From positions 5,224,823-5,288,822 of the forward strand of contig OZ025252.1 of the NCBI GenBank assembly GCA_964019135.1: a DNA stretch of 64,000 nt, in the 5' to 3' direction. Positions 23,553-36,380 of this stretch are shown piece after piece. Source of the stretch: Arenicola marina. Lineage: Eukaryota > Annelida > Polychaeta > Arenicolidae. The notes beneath the pieces were generated by a model. That model was not told where the DNA came from. It worked only from the letters and a program-made list of their open reading frames with translations, and ran no database searches. Numbering within the stretch: the first letter of the stretch is position 1; every line of letters begins with the position of its first letter. The translations under genes were made by a program, and so were the position numbers.

Positions 23553-24484
23553 GACCTTACGGTTGTCCAAATAAAGCGGATAAGACCGGCCATTAACTCC
23601 GAGCGTGACCTGTATGTTTCTTCATGGTTATCCAAGAAAGTTTCGCCCGTTGTTTCCTTTTATTGTCTGTGAGAAATCCTAAGCAATCAAGCATATTCAA
23701 AGCTACAAAAGTACATTTCGTGCGGGTCTGGTATAGAAGGCCCGAATTAAATCCGAGTGTTCACAATTTGGTTTATCTCGGATTTACTTATTGTTATCAT
23801 TACTCACCGCTCCTCACAGTCTCGCACTACCTTGGCTGCAGCCCATCGTCACACCAGGTCCGAGATAAACCCGTGCGAGAAAATGCGCATGACATTAGTG
23901 CGAGATGTGTTTATCTCAGCATAAATCTCCTATCCTATACAAGGCTCGGACAGGATAGGGAAGACTTGAACCTATGCCATATGCGTAATCTTCAAATTTG
24001 ATTTATTGTTTGATCGATTTAATTTCGCATTAGCTGTGAGATCCGGTGCAGATAAGTCTTGGCCTGGTTGTAATATTGAAATAGTCCATAGAACAATACA
24101 GGTGACAGGCAATCAATGATTAAGTATGCCAGCTGGAGGTACTTACGCTTAAGATAGGCAGATTTAAGCGTTTTCATCGCGTTAATGAGACACCAGTTGT
24201 CATGAACCGTTTCATCAACCCGACAGTACCATGCGCTAATTTCTTTCAGTTTATTGACTGCATATTGCATGTCTAACGAAAACAAATCAATTCCGCATGA
24301 ATATCACGTGCACGCGTTGGCATTAGTATCGGATCTGTTTGAAGAGAGACAGAGAGAGCGATATTCCAACCGACCAACGCCTCCGTTGGCGTCTTAGGAG
24401 TTCCAACCGTCATCAGCTCGTGTTGTAGAGGTGGAAGCGGCGATCTGATCAATTCATCAAATTAACCAGGTAAGCTTGGGTGTC
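23553..24484. other. Unique spacer with one short inverted repeat
   Basis: A 13-bp perfect inverted repeat (GGTTTATCTCGGA at 23770-23782 and its complement at 23859-23871) flanks 76 bp. No gene is supported. Confidence 0.5.
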
Positions 24485-24980
24485 AAGAGGCCTAGAGCTT
24501 TTTACATTGGTCCTGGAAGTGATTTGTCTTTGATTACCTGGACGTCTAGAACGTCCAATATTGATCATGAAAGTGGCTGGCTCTTGATTGGCATGAGGCA
24601 TAGAGCCTCCTATATTGGTCCTGGAAGTGACTTGCCGTTGATTGTCATGACGCATAGAGCTCCCTATATTAGTTGTGGAAGTGACTTGCCCTTGACTGGC
24701 ATCACGCCCAGAGCTCTCTATATTATTCCTGGCATTGAGTTTCCCTTGATTGTCATGACGTCTAGTGCTTCCCATATTGACCTGGAAGTGACTTGCCTTT
24801 GATTGTCATGACGTCTAGAGCTTCCTATATTATTCTTGGTCGTGAGTTTTCCTTGATTGGCGTGACGTTGATGGCCTCCTATATTCATCCTGGAAGTTAC
24901 TTTTCTTTGTTTGCCATCACGTCTGGTGCTTCCTATGTTGGTCTTGGAAGCGACTTGCCATGGGGGGTTTTACATCATTA
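24485..24980. repeat. 54-bp tandem array, about 9 degenerate copies
   Basis: The unit carries TATATTGGTCCTGGAAGTGA, then CTTGCC and GATTGTCATGACGTCTAGAG blocks. The period of 54 is a multiple of 3 and therefore leaves 18-residue repeats open in frame. Divergence between copies is high, so the array is older than its neighbours. Confidence 0.85.
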
Positions 24981-25780
24981 GGATCCTGTGTCAATATGGA
25001 AGCAGCGTTGCATCATTACCGGGCTGAATTTTCTTCCGGCTTGCTTTGTGCGTTTAATAATATTGATTTATAACACCATAAAAGGTGCGTAGCGCGGTGA
25101 CCGTCAGTTTTCTGGACCAGTGTTGTTCTCTCAGTTGTTCTCCAGTCGTGGATGGATCCGGTGTGGGCTCGACAAGGTTACGTTATGAGTCGACTGGCGC
25201 CGTGCCGAGGTGTCTTGACCAGTACCAGTGACAGTCACTTCCTCCAGTGGCACAGAACTCGACACGTTTGGCTTATGCGTGTGTCTTTATTGCACTATCG
25301 GGCCACGGGTCCGTGGAACATATACACACATTTACATAACAAGTTGCACGCCATTTATGATAGACTGTGTAATTTTGCTGCATGGTAGCAGAATGCACCA
25401 AGATTGTTGAATAATTCAGTATTCTTTGTGCGTATAAGTGAGATAAAATTGGCTGGTTTTAGCAAGTGATGTATTATTCACTACCAATAAACATTATTGG
25501 TACAATTCCTTGATTCCTGATGTTTTTGCCCAATTTATCCAAATTCATAATTTACGCCCCGACACGTGACACTACGCACGTGGCCACCAGTGTGACATGG
25601 TGGTTGGCGGTACTTACGACAAACCATGGTTGAACGTAAACGTGGCCGAAGATAACTGGCTGTTTTCTTGTATAATTTCACCAATCTCATTTTAACAATC
25701 AATTCATCGAGTCATATTTTATGCGCGCCTCGGTTTTCTCCAATTATTTCTGTGCTACACTTCCCGCGTATGACAAACAG
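24981..25780. other. Unique spacer
   Basis: No gene, RNA or element is recognised. Confidence 0.5.
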
Positions 25781-26042
25781 GGGCTGGCCCGATAGCTCAG
25801 TGGGTTAGAGCGATCGCCATGAGTGCTCTGGCTACCCGAGAGCCTAACGGCACGTGGATCGCTGGTCCGAGCCCCGCTGTGGCCATGTCTGTGTGGTCGC
25901 AGGATAAAGAGATCCCACTTCGTTCGTCGCAAAGAGCGGGGGGGGGGGTTACCCCAAGGACATGGCTCCACTCTCCTTCCCTTCCCCCATTGACCAAAAG
26001 TGGTTAAAGCGCCCTGAATATACAACCAAGCAACCAACCAAC
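25781..26042 (+). mobile_element. tRNA-derived SINE with target-site duplication
   Basis: A tRNA-like head has an A box at GATAGCTCAGTGGGTTAGAG (25791 on) and a B box at GGTCCGAGCCCC. A body with a G tract follows, and the tail is ACCAAGCAACCAACCAACC. The flanks carry a likely target-site duplication, CGTATGACAAACA at 25767-25779 against CGTATGACGAACAAACA from 26043. This gives good boundaries and plus-strand orientation. Confidence 0.75.
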
Positions 26043-26854
26043 CGTATGACGAACAAACATTGCACAAGATAAACCCGGTAATCACATTCGTATAATTTAA
26101 TGACTTTGCTGTTTGTTATTAGGATGTTGGGGGAGGGGGGGGGGGGCTTTACTCCTGAATCCCGGCTGTAGACGAAACTTGACGCTATGCGCTTCAGAAA
26201 TACATTCCTTGTCGGAATGCGTATTAATTGATTTAAATTGTTCCTAATTATGGCCGCGTCGTTCAATTAGCGCCGAGTGATGCGGCATGGGTTCGTCAGT
26301 TTTCCTTGCTACTGTACTATTGACATACTTGTCTGGCGTTCGAGCGGCAAAATTGGTGGCAATCTAATTTATCATCGGCGGATGTCATCCCGCCCCGCGG
26401 TAATGAGAGAAAGTTAAAGGAAAATATCGCAAAACACACTTCAACTTTGTGGTCTCAAATGATTTTATTTATACACCAGCAGCGGTCGCGTAATTAACGC
26501 GGACCTCTTCTTAATAGGCAAAACCCCGACTGGGGCTAGTGTGTACCAGATGCAGGCTGCTTATCCCGATACGCGATTACTGTTCAGCCATGGGAGTCAC
26601 ACCATCAGATATTCAACACTCCCTGATTTATATAAATCCCGAAATTTTCGGGTAGCGGTGAGGGGGAGGGGAGTGGTGTTTTTATGGCGCGAATTGACAT
26701 GCGGTACCGAGTCAGTTTCATCGGTAAATAGTCATTATGATTGATGTTTTTTGTTAATCGTCTGCCTAAAATATGAGGACGTAAGAAAGAAACCCTGCGT
26801 CCGACTGACGTACATTGCGCGGTCTCCCTCCGTAATGCGTTGATGGGATCCGTG
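26043..26854. other. Unique spacer
   Basis: Single-copy sequence. It has a G tract near 26135 and no supported gene. Confidence 0.5.
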
Positions 26855-26992
26855 GGGGGGGGGGGTAAACTCGCCGGCGCCTTGGTATCACGGATGGGGG
26901 TCAGGGGAGGGGGGGGGGGGGGCTCGCCGGCGCCTTGGTATCACGGATGGGGGTCAGGGGAGGGGGGGGGGGGGCTCGCCGGCGCATTGTTA
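26855..26992. repeat. Three-copy repeat of about 61 bp with long G tracts
   Basis: Copies of CTCGCCGGCGCCTTGGTATC followed by ACGGATGGGGGTCAGG and a G run of 12-14. The third copy diverges after CTCGCCGGCGC. Copies are nearly identical, so duplication is recent. Confidence 0.85.
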
Positions 26993-27759
26993 TTTAGATC
27001 TGCTGACGATAGGGTTCAGTCCTTCGCCGCGAGTCTCTCTGTGCTGTGATATGACGCCAAGGTTGTCATTAAGTCGCCATCCACAATGGACATGGACCTC
27101 TATAACAGCTGATGCCAGGTCTCACTGGATGACCTGTACTGGACGGCAGGGACTTGTACAGAACCTTTATGACTCCTTGACGTCGAGTTCATCAAACCCG
27201 GAACGGTATTTATGGCTTTTCATATTGCAAACATTGCTCGTGGGCAACGCTGAAGCGGAGATCGGTCAATTTTCTACCTTTTTAAAGGTACCGTGGGTAA
27301 CAACACATTTCTCAACCGCGGCGTCTGTTCTTAATCCAGGTTAACACTTACTGTAGATGGTTGGCGACCGAACCGGCGCCTAGCGCTGGTTATAGGATGG
27401 CGTGGTCAATCACTGGAAACTCTCTTTATGTTGTGGAAAGGGGCGACCCGTTTCTCCTAGTTTCTTGATCGTTGGCGATCCATTTGATCACCTTTGTCGA
27501 CTTGCGGTATCCTGGTCTGGCTACCTGGCTCTGGTGTCTTGTCCAACGGATCGAGTAATGCTGGCCGCATTTATAAGGTAACAACTCTGCGTTATATCCA
27601 TACACAAATAAAAGCCTTAAGCCATATAATATTGTAGTTTATTTGCTAAAAAAATGTTAATCACTTCAGCTGAAGGTTTAGTAACAAACTGTTTATCAGA
27701 TCAAATTTACGTACTTAATTTTCGTCAAAATTATGGCATCCGTATGTTTGTTCAAACAG
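26993..27759. other. Unique spacer before the 59-bp and 45-bp arrays
   Basis: No convincing exon. A 97-codon open frame from 27051 has no recognisable features. Confidence 0.45.
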
Positions 27760-28513
27760 ATGATGAGCTACTTTGAACTTGTTTATAGGCATGTACGGAA
27801 ATGAGTGATATTAGGGGAAAACGACTGATTCAAGTGACTTGTCTGGGTCATCTGCATCAGTACTTTTAGTTTTCCTATAAACCCCGTTCAAAGTAACTTG
27901 TTTGATTCATCTGCAGTAGTAAGTTTAGTGTGGACAAGAAGATCGTTCAAAATTACTTGTTTGATTCATCTGCAGTAGTAAGTTTAGTGTGGACAAGAAG
28001 ATCGTTCAAAATTACTTGTTTGATTCAGCTGCAGTAGTAAGTTTAGTGTAGTCAAGAAGGTCGTCCATGGTCAATTGTTGCGATACGCTTAGTTTGTCTG
28101 GAAGGCTGTTGAAAGTTACTTATTGAGTTTGATTCGTTCGTAGCTGTACGTTTACCTTTGGCAATACGATTAATGAAATTTGTTTCTTTCATCTGCAGCA
28201 GTAATTTTAGTTATGTCTAAAAGGTCGTTCAAAGTCACTTAATTGATTGATTCGCATTTGTCCAACAAAGTTGACCACGCTCAGTTGCGGTGGCATCTTT
28301 AGTTTGTTTAAGACGGGTGATCAAACTGGTTCGTTTTTACTGCTTCACGTTTAGTTTTGTCCGGCAATTTGATCAACCTGGCGCCCTTCGCTCACAATAC
28401 TTGGGTTTTACGCCTGTTTACAATCATTTGTTTCATTTATAGGTAGTGATAAGTTTCGTATTGCAAGGTAAATTTAAACTAAATGTTGGCGGCCGCAGTA
28501 GGCTTGGATCAGG
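27760..28513. repeat. Degenerate 59-bp repeats, probable ancestors of the 45-bp array
   Basis: Around 27889-28070 three near-identical 59-bp copies share ACTTGTTTGATTCATCTGCAG and GTAAGTTTAGTGT. Weaker copies extend to about 28440. The ACTTGTTTGATTCAT and ACGTTTAG blocks are also in the following 45-bp unit, so the two arrays look related. Confidence 0.7.
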
Positions 28514-31183
28514 TCACGTGTTTGATTCGTCGATAGCAATTCTTTTAGGTCTTCAATGTCACGTGTTTGATTCGTCGATAGCAAGACGTTCAGGCCTTCC
28601 ATCTCACTTGTTTGATTCATCGATAACAATAGGTTTAGGCCTTCAATGTCACGTGTTTGATTCGTCGATAGCAATACGTGTAGGCCTCCCATCTCACTTG
28701 TGTCATTCATTGATGTCAATACGTTTAGGCCTTCAATATCACTTGTTTGATTCATTGATGTCAATACGTTTAGGCCTTCAATATCACTTGTTTGATTCAT
28801 TGATGTCAATACGTTTAGGTCTTCAATATCACTTGTTTGATTCATTGATGTCAATACGTTTAGGCCTTCAATATCTCTTGTTTGATTCATTGATGTCAAT
28901 ACGTTTAGGCCTTCAATATCTCTTGTTTGATTCATTGATGTCAATACGTTTTGGCCTTCTATATCTCTTGTTTGATTCATTGATGTCAATACGTTTAAGC
29001 CTTCAATATCTCTTGTTTGATTCATTGATGTCAATACGTTTAGGCCTTCAATATCACTTGTTTTATTCATCGATAGCAATACGTTTAGGCCTTCAATATT
29101 ACTTGTGTGACTCATTGATGTCAATACGTTTAGGCCTTCAATATCACTTGTTTGATTTATTGATATCAATACGTTTAGGCCTTCAATATCACTTGTCTGA
29201 TTCATCGATAGCAATACGTTTAGGCCTTCAATATCACTTGTTTGATTCATTGATGTCAATACGTTTAGGCCTTCAATATCACTTGTTTGATTCATTGATG
29301 TCAATACGTTTAGGCCTTCAATATCTCTTGCTTGATTCATTGATGTCAATACGTTTAGGCCTTCAATATTACTTGTTTGATTCATTGATGTCAATACGTT
29401 TAGGCCTTCAATATTACTTGTGTGATTCATTGATGTCAATACGTTTAGGCCTTCAATATCACTTGTTTGATTCATTGATGTCAATACGTTTAGGCCTTCA
29501 ATATCACTTGTTTGATTCATCGATAGCAATACGTTTAGGCCTTCAATATTACTTGTGTGACTCATTGATGTCAATACGTTTAGGCCTTCAATATCACTTG
29601 TTTGATTTATTGATGTCAATACGTTTAGGCCTTCAATATCACTTGTTTGATTCATCGATAGCAATACGTTTAGGCCTTCAATATCACTTGTTTGATTCAT
29701 TGATGTCAATACGTTTAGGTCTTCAATATCACTTGTTTGATTCATTGATGTCAATACGTTTAGGCCTTCAATATCTCTTGTTTGATTCATTGATGTCAAT
29801 ACGTTTAGGCCTTCAATATTACTTGTTTGATTCATTGATGTCAATACGTTTAGGCCTTCAATATTACTTGTGTGATTCATTGATGTCAATACGTTTAGGC
29901 CTTCAATATCACTTGTTTGATTTATTGATGTCAATACGTTTAGGCCTTCAATATCACTTGTTTGATTCATCGATAGCAATACGTTTAGGCCTTCAATATT
30001 ACTTGTGTGACTCATTGATTTCAATACGTTTAGGCCTTCAATATCACTTGTTTGATTTATTGATGTCAATACGTTTAGGCCTTCATTATCACTTGTTTGA
30101 TTCATTGATAGCATTACGTTTAGGCCTTCAATATCACTTGTTTGATTCATCGATAGCAATACGTTTAGGCCTTCAATATCACTTGTTTGATTCATCGATA
30201 GCAATACGTTTAGGCCTTTAATATCACTTGTTTGATTCATCAATAGCAATACGTTTAGGCCTTCAATATCACTTGTTTGATTTATTGATGTCAATACGTT
30301 TAGGCCTTCAATATCACTTGTTTGATTCATCGATAGCAATACGTTTAGGCCTTCAATATCACTTGTTTGATTCATTGATGTCAATACGTTTAGGTCTTCA
30401 ATATCACTTGTTTGATTCATTGATGTCAATGCGTTTAGGCCTTCAATATCTCTTGTTTGATTCATTGATGTCAATACGTTTAGGCCTTCAATATTACTTG
30501 TTTGATTCATTGATGTCAATACGTTTAGGCCTTCAATATTACTTGTGTGATTCATTGATGTCAATACGTTTAGGCCTTCAATATCACTTGTTTGATTTAT
30601 TGATGTCAATACGTTTAGGCCTTCAATATCACTTGTTTGATTCATCGATAGCAATACGTTTAGGCCTTCAATATTACTTGTGTGACTCATTGATTTCAAT
30701 GCGTTTAGGCCTTCAATATCACTTGTTTGATTTATTGATGTCAATACTTTTAGGCCTTCAATATCACTTGTTTGATTCATCGATAGCAATACGTTTAGGC
30801 CTTCAATATTACTTGCTTGATTTATTGATGTCAATACGTTTAGGCCTTCAATATCACTTGTTTGATTTATTGATGTCAATACGTTTAGGCCTTCAATATC
30901 ACTTGTTTGATTTATTGATGTCAATACGTTTAGGCCTTCAATATCACTTGTTTCATTCATCGATAGCAATACGTTTAGGCCTTCAATATTACTTGTGTGA
31001 CTCATTGATTTCAATACGTTTAGGCCTTCAATATCACTTGTTTGATTTATTGATGTCAATACGTTTTGGCCTTCAATATCACTTGTTTGATTCATTGATA
31101 GCATTACGTTTTGGCCTTCAATATCACTTGTTTGATTCATCGATAGCAATACGTTTAGGCCTTCAATATCACTTGTTTGATTC
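28514..31183. repeat. 45-bp tandem array with 450-bp higher-order repeat
   Basis: About 59 copies of a 45-bp unit made of ACTTGTTTGATTCAT, then a switch block (TGATGTCAATACG or CGATAGCAATACG), then TTTAGGCCTTCAATAT. A marker variant ACTTGTGTGACTCATTGAT occurs at 29101, 29551 and 30001 (exactly 450 bp apart), then at 30676 (15 units later) and 30991 (7 units later), showing multi-unit duplication. Both strands stay open for 300-900 codons because the period is divisible by 3 and the unit has no stop. Confidence 0.95.
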
Positions 31184-31952
31184 CGCGCATAAAATGTGTT
31201 GGTCCTTTCTTCACATATACTCTGAATCATTTACATGATTCTTTTACAGCAGAACATTTATTTTCACCATCACTCATTTTGCATCTTCCCAGCGGTACGT
31301 TACTTTTTGGTTACGTTGTGTTCGCAGCTGAGCTCCGCATTGTAAAGAGAGTTAGTTGATCATTCATGGACCAGCAGTGGGTTTAGTTTTTTACCGCATA
31401 ATTGATCAAAATCACTCATTTGTAAGATCGTCTTCTGGCACGCTTCGCTGTTTCCAGGTAATTGATTAGGACCACTTATTTCATTCGCCGGTCGGTTTTT
31501 TTATTCCCTCGATACATGTAAGTGAGTGATGCGTCCACTTCGCTAATGGCTCCATATTGTAGTTCTGCAAAGCTGGAGCAATCTGTCGCGTGGGCCTCCG
31601 AGCCACGGTGGGGGGGGGGGGGGAGGGAGGCGGAGGCGGGGTAATGGGTAGGGGTTTGGGTGGGTACAGGGGGAGGACGAGCTCCGCTGGTTTGCCACCC
31701 AATAACTCTCCAGTCTAGGATTCCTCGTGCTCAATTATAACTTCATCTCCGCATCCCTGTGTCGGGGTTCCGGGCCTGCTGCGGAGTTCCACTGGTGGGG
31801 GAGTGGGTGAAGGTGGGGGGAGGGGTGTGACCCGTGCATTGCCGGCCATCCCCCACACCCGCGCTGGGTAACTACTGGTTTGCTATATAACATCGCGTTT
31901 GTTTTTTGCGCCCACGCCCCCACCCCTCCTCCTACCATCCGGACCTCTGGAA
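31184..31952. other. Spacer between arrays
   Basis: Single-copy sequence with a G tract near 31609. No supported gene. Confidence 0.5.
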
Positions 31953-32402
31953 AGCTATAGCTTGGTGGCCTGTAGCAGCTATAGCTTGGTGGCCTGTAGC
32001 AGCTACAGCTTGGTGGCCTGTAGCAGCTATAGCTTGGTGGCCTGTAGCAGCTATAGCTTGGTGGCCTGTAGCAGCTATAGCTTGGTGGCCTGTAGCAGCT
32101 ATAGCTTGGTGGCCTGTAGCAGCTACAGCTTGGTGGCCTGTAGCAGCTACAGCTTGGTGGCCTGTAGCAGCTATAGCTTGGTGGCCTGTAGCAGCTACAG
32201 CTTGGTGGCCTGTAGCAGCTATAGCTTGGTGGCCTGTAGCAGCTATAGCTTGGTGGCCTGTAGCAGCTATAGCTTGGTGGCCTGTAGCAGCTATAGCTTG
32301 GTGGCCTGTAGCAGCTACAGCTTGGTGGCCTGTAGCAGCTATAGCTAGGTGACCTGTAGCAGCTACAGCTTGGTGGCCTGTAGCAGCTATAGCTTGGTGG
32401 TC
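31953..32402. repeat. 24-bp tandem array (AGCTATAGCTTGGTGGCCTG core)
   Basis: About 18.5 nearly identical copies differing mainly at one site (CTATAG or CTACAG). Each unit holds the palindrome AGCTATAGCT. Stop-free frames on both strands are a consequence of the 24-bp period. Confidence 0.95.
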
Positions 32403-32547
32403 TGCCCGCGGCCGATACACCAACCCGAGACCAGTAATGACGTTACATTTTCGTTCCCTGTGAGGTCGGGATCCACTAATGTCATTAGCTCGGCTCCGTT
32501 TTTAGCCTCGGTGGCTTCCGTTTTACCGGGGAATCCGTCGCCTCGGG

Positions 32548-32840
32548 ATAAGACGGGTTGGGTGGGTGGCGCAGGGGGGGGGGGGCTGTGGGTAGGGGTT
32601 GATGAATACAGGAGGTGGGGGTTGCTGCATCAAGATATACTTTAAGCTTTTATTCACCCCACCCCCCCGCCACCCCCTTCCCCCCCGGAGGATAAGACGG
32701 GTTGGGTGGGTGGCACAGAGGAGGCGGGGGTGGGGGGAGGGGCCCGGGCTGTGGGTAGGGGTTGCGGAATATAGGAGGTGGGCGTTGCTGCATCAAGATA
32801 GACTTTATGCTTTTATTCACCCCGCCCCCCCCCCCCCTCC
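32548..32840. repeat. Tandem duplication of about 145 bp
   Basis: Two copies starting at GATAAGACGGGTTGGGTGGG share CTGTGGGTAGGGGTTG, GTTGCTGCATCAAGATA and TTTTATTCACCCC blocks. G and C tracts differ in length. Confidence 0.85.
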
Positions 32841-33700
32841 CCCGGAGGGCGCGTCCGGTTTAAATATAGCAATACCCTTTTCCAGCGAGTGTGGGCCGCG
32901 GAGTCGCAGGCTGTGCGAGGCGATTGGTAGGTTATGACTCCAAAAACTACCCAGCGGCTTCACTATTACAGGGGCGACAAGGGTTCAAACGGCACGCGAG
33001 ACCATGGCTACGGTATGGTGATTTACGGCGCGGCCTGTATGGCCGGTGGGGGTGGCAGAGTCCGGGTAGTGGGTGGGGGAGGTGTGATGTCATTCCGCGG
33101 CATTTGTCACCCACGCCCTGGCACTCAAATAAAGTTGAAATGTTATAGTCCGTTGCCCTTTTATACACGTACATGTACGTCACAGATATAGACACTTGTT
33201 TTTAGTTCACTGGAGGATTGTGTGGTTCCGGTAACCGGTGGCAACGGGCATTATTGGCTCGCAGCTGAAGACCCCCTCCCCCAGCCACCGGCTCTCTCCC
33301 CGATGAGCCATGTCTGTCCATATGGAGGATCGCCGCCCATTGGCCGCCTGTACAACCGGCAGGCTAGATCTCTGCCGGGTGGGCCACAGGAGGTGGCTCG
33401 TGAGGGACAATGGGATGTGGATGCGGGAGCCAAGGGCGGCTACATATTTTATGATGGCCATCCAATCTATTATTTGGGCTTGTTATTGCTAACACGGCAG
33501 CAAAGCCCGGCGTTTTGCGTAAATTTATGTTACATCAAAAGTTGATTTGCTGGCCGTGTGCCTTCCGCCGCTGAACGTGTTTGTGGAGGGGGTGATCATG
33601 TTTATAGCGTGGTAGGCCAGGGATCGGAGGAGGCTACCCGTGAGCGTCCAATGAACCGCTTCATACTATGGGTACATCATGGCAAGCAGAGCCTCGATCG
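32841..33700. other. Spacer, no gene supported
   Basis: Unique sequence. Open frames on both strands overlap one another and lack recognisable features. Confidence 0.45.
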
Positions 33701-34060
33701 TCCACACTACCCGCTCCCCGATCAACCGCACCCCCTCCTATACCCACCTCGACCCCCCACCCCCCCTCCCCACCCACACTGCCCACACCCCTCCCCGCTT
33801 CGGCCGCCACACCCCCCTCCACGCCCAGACCGTCCACACCCCCTCGCCGCCCCGACCGCCCACACCCCCTCCCCACGCCCACACCCCTCCTCGCAGCGAC
33901 CGCCCCCCCCGACCACCCACACCCCCTCCCCGCCCAAACCGCCCACACCAACTCCCCGCCTCGACCGCCCACTCCCCGCACTGACCGCTTTACCCCGTGA
34001 CCGCCCAACCCCCCGCCCCTCCTTGCACGGAGCCGACGCTCACCCCCCACCCCCCCAGCC
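33701..34060. repeat. Degenerate C-rich repeat (CCGCCCACACCCCCTCC type)
   Basis: Imperfect repeats of ACCGCCCACACCCCCTCCCC words with no fixed period, strongly C-rich on the plus strand. No gene is supported. Confidence 0.7.
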
Positions 34061-34416
34061 CGATGTAGGCGTCACTAACACCTCATATTGTCTCCGTAGT
34101 GACCAAATTACTGGGGTCGGACCTCGGTCGCTGATCTGTGTGAGCAGCGCGGCTGGCTGAATATATCTTCAGGATTTGTTCGCTGCTTAGGGGAGGGGTA
34201 ATGTCTTTACTTCATTCTCCCCCCACCCCAGCCCGTCCCGCTGGCACGCCCATACTTCACTCCCTATATCCCGTTCTCTGTCCTTCCCCCTCACCCCACT
34301 CTCTCACTCACCCCGCAACCCCACCCCCTAATTGTTATCATTTTTTTTATGTCCGCCCGGCCAAGCGGGGTAGGTAGCATAGTCAATAGTGTTTGTGTGA
34401 AGATCGCAGTGAGAGC
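34061..34416. other. Spacer
   Basis: Short unique interval, C-rich in the middle. Nothing is recognised. Confidence 0.45.
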
Positions 34417-36380
34417 ACACTCCCGGGACACTTCCCCCAACACTCCCCGGGCACTTCCCCCAACACTCCCCGGACACTTCCCCCAACACTCCCCGGACAC
34501 TTCCCCCAACACTCCCGGGACACTTCCCCCAACACTCCCCGGACACTTCCGCCGACACTCCCCGGGCACTTCCCCCAACACTCCCCGGACACTTCCCCCA
34601 ACACTCCCCGGACACTTCCCCCAACACTCCCCGGGCACTTCCCCAACACTCCCCGGGCACTTCCCCCAACACTCCCCGGGCACTTCCCCCAGCACTCCTC
34701 GGGCACTTCCCCCAACACTCCCCGGGCACTTCCCCCAACACTCCCCGGGCACTTCCCCCAACACTCCCCGGACACTTCCCCCAACACTCCCCGGACACTT
34801 CCCCCAACACTCCCCGGGCACTTCCCCCAACACTCCCCGGGCACTTCCCCCAACACTCCCCGGGCACTTCCCCCAGCACTCCTCGGGCACTTCCCCCAAC
34901 ACTCCCCGGGCACTTCCCCCAACACTCCCCGGGCACTTCCCCCAACACTCCCCGGACACTTCCCCCAACACTCCCCGGACACTTCCCCCAACACTCCCCG
35001 GGCACTTCCCCCAACACTCCCCGGGCACTTCCCCCAACACTCCCCGGGCACTTCCCCCAACACTCCCCGGACACTTCCCCGGACACTTCCCCCAACACTC
35101 CCCGGACACTTCCCCGGACACTTCCACCCACACTTCCCGGGCACTACCCCCAACACTCCCCGGACACTTCCCCCAACACTCCCCGGACACTTCCCCCAAC
35201 ACTCCCCGGACACTACCCCCAACACTCCCCGGACACTTCCTCCAACACTCCCCGGGCACTTCCCCCAACACTCCCCGGACACTTCCCCCAACACTCCCCG
35301 GGCACTTCCCCCAACACTCCCCGGGCACTTTCCCCAACACTCCCCGGACACTTCCCCAACACTCCCCGAACACTTCCCCCAACACTCCCCGGGCACTTCC
35401 CCCAACACTCCCCGGACACTTCCCCCAACACTCCCCGGGCACTTCCCCCAACACTCCCCGGACACTTCCCCCAACACTCCCCGGACACTTCCCCCAACAC
35501 TCCCCGGACACTTCCCCCAACACTCCCCGGACACTTTCCCCAACACTCCCCGGGTACTTCCCCCAACACTCCCCGGGCACTTCCCCCAACACTCCCCGGA
35601 CACTTCCCCAAACACTCCCCGGGCACTTCCCCCAACACTCCCCGGACACTTCCCCAACACTCCCCGGACACTTCCCCCAACACTCCCCAGGCACTTCCCC
35701 CAACACTCCCCGGGCACTTCCCCCAACACTCCCCGGACACTTCCCCCAACACTCCCCGGACACTTCCTCCAACACTCCCCGGGCACTTCCCCCAACACTC
35801 CCCGGGCACTTCCCCCAACACTCCCCGGGCACTTCCCCAAACACTCCCCGGGCACTTCCCCCAACACTCCCCGGACACTTCCCCCAACACTCCCCGGACA
35901 CTTCCCCCAACACTCCCCGGGCACTTCCCCCAACACTCCCCGGGCACTTCCCCCAACACTCCCCGGGCACTTCCCCCAACACTCCCCGGGCACTTCCCCC
36001 AACACTCCCCGGACACTTCCCCCAACACTCCCCGGACACTTCCCCCAACACTCCCCGGGCACTTACCCCAACACTCCCCGGGCACTTCCCCCAACACTCC
36101 CCGGACACTTCCCCCAACACTCCCCGGGCACTTCCCCCAACACTCCCCGGGCACTTCCCCCAACACTCCCCGGGCACTTCCCCCAACACTCCCCGGGCAC
36201 TTCCCCCAACACTCCCCGGACACTTCCCCCAACACTCCCCGGACACTTCCCCCAACACTCCCCGGGCACTTACCCCAACACTCCCCGGGCACTTCCCCCA
36301 ACACTCCCCGGGCACTTCCCCCAACACTCCCCGGGCACTTCCCCCAACACTCTCCGGGCTCTTCCCCCAACACTTCCCCG
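34417..36380. repeat. 23-bp tandem array, two alternating unit types
   Basis: About 84 copies of CACTCCCCGG + (G or A) + CACTTCCCCCAA. Nearly all variation is at one site, GGGCAC against GGACAC, plus rare deletions of one C. Since 23 is not a multiple of 3, reading frames rotate through a 23-residue cycle, yet all frames remain open because the unit has no stop in any phase. Not protein-coding in my view. Confidence 0.95.

Noticed and set aside
28446..31238. Open frames of about 590, 340 and 920 codons in the 45-bp array
   Set aside because: Same arithmetic effect. Neither strand shows splice sites, a conserved domain or a codon signature like the FUT8 exons; variation between units includes many amino-acid changes.
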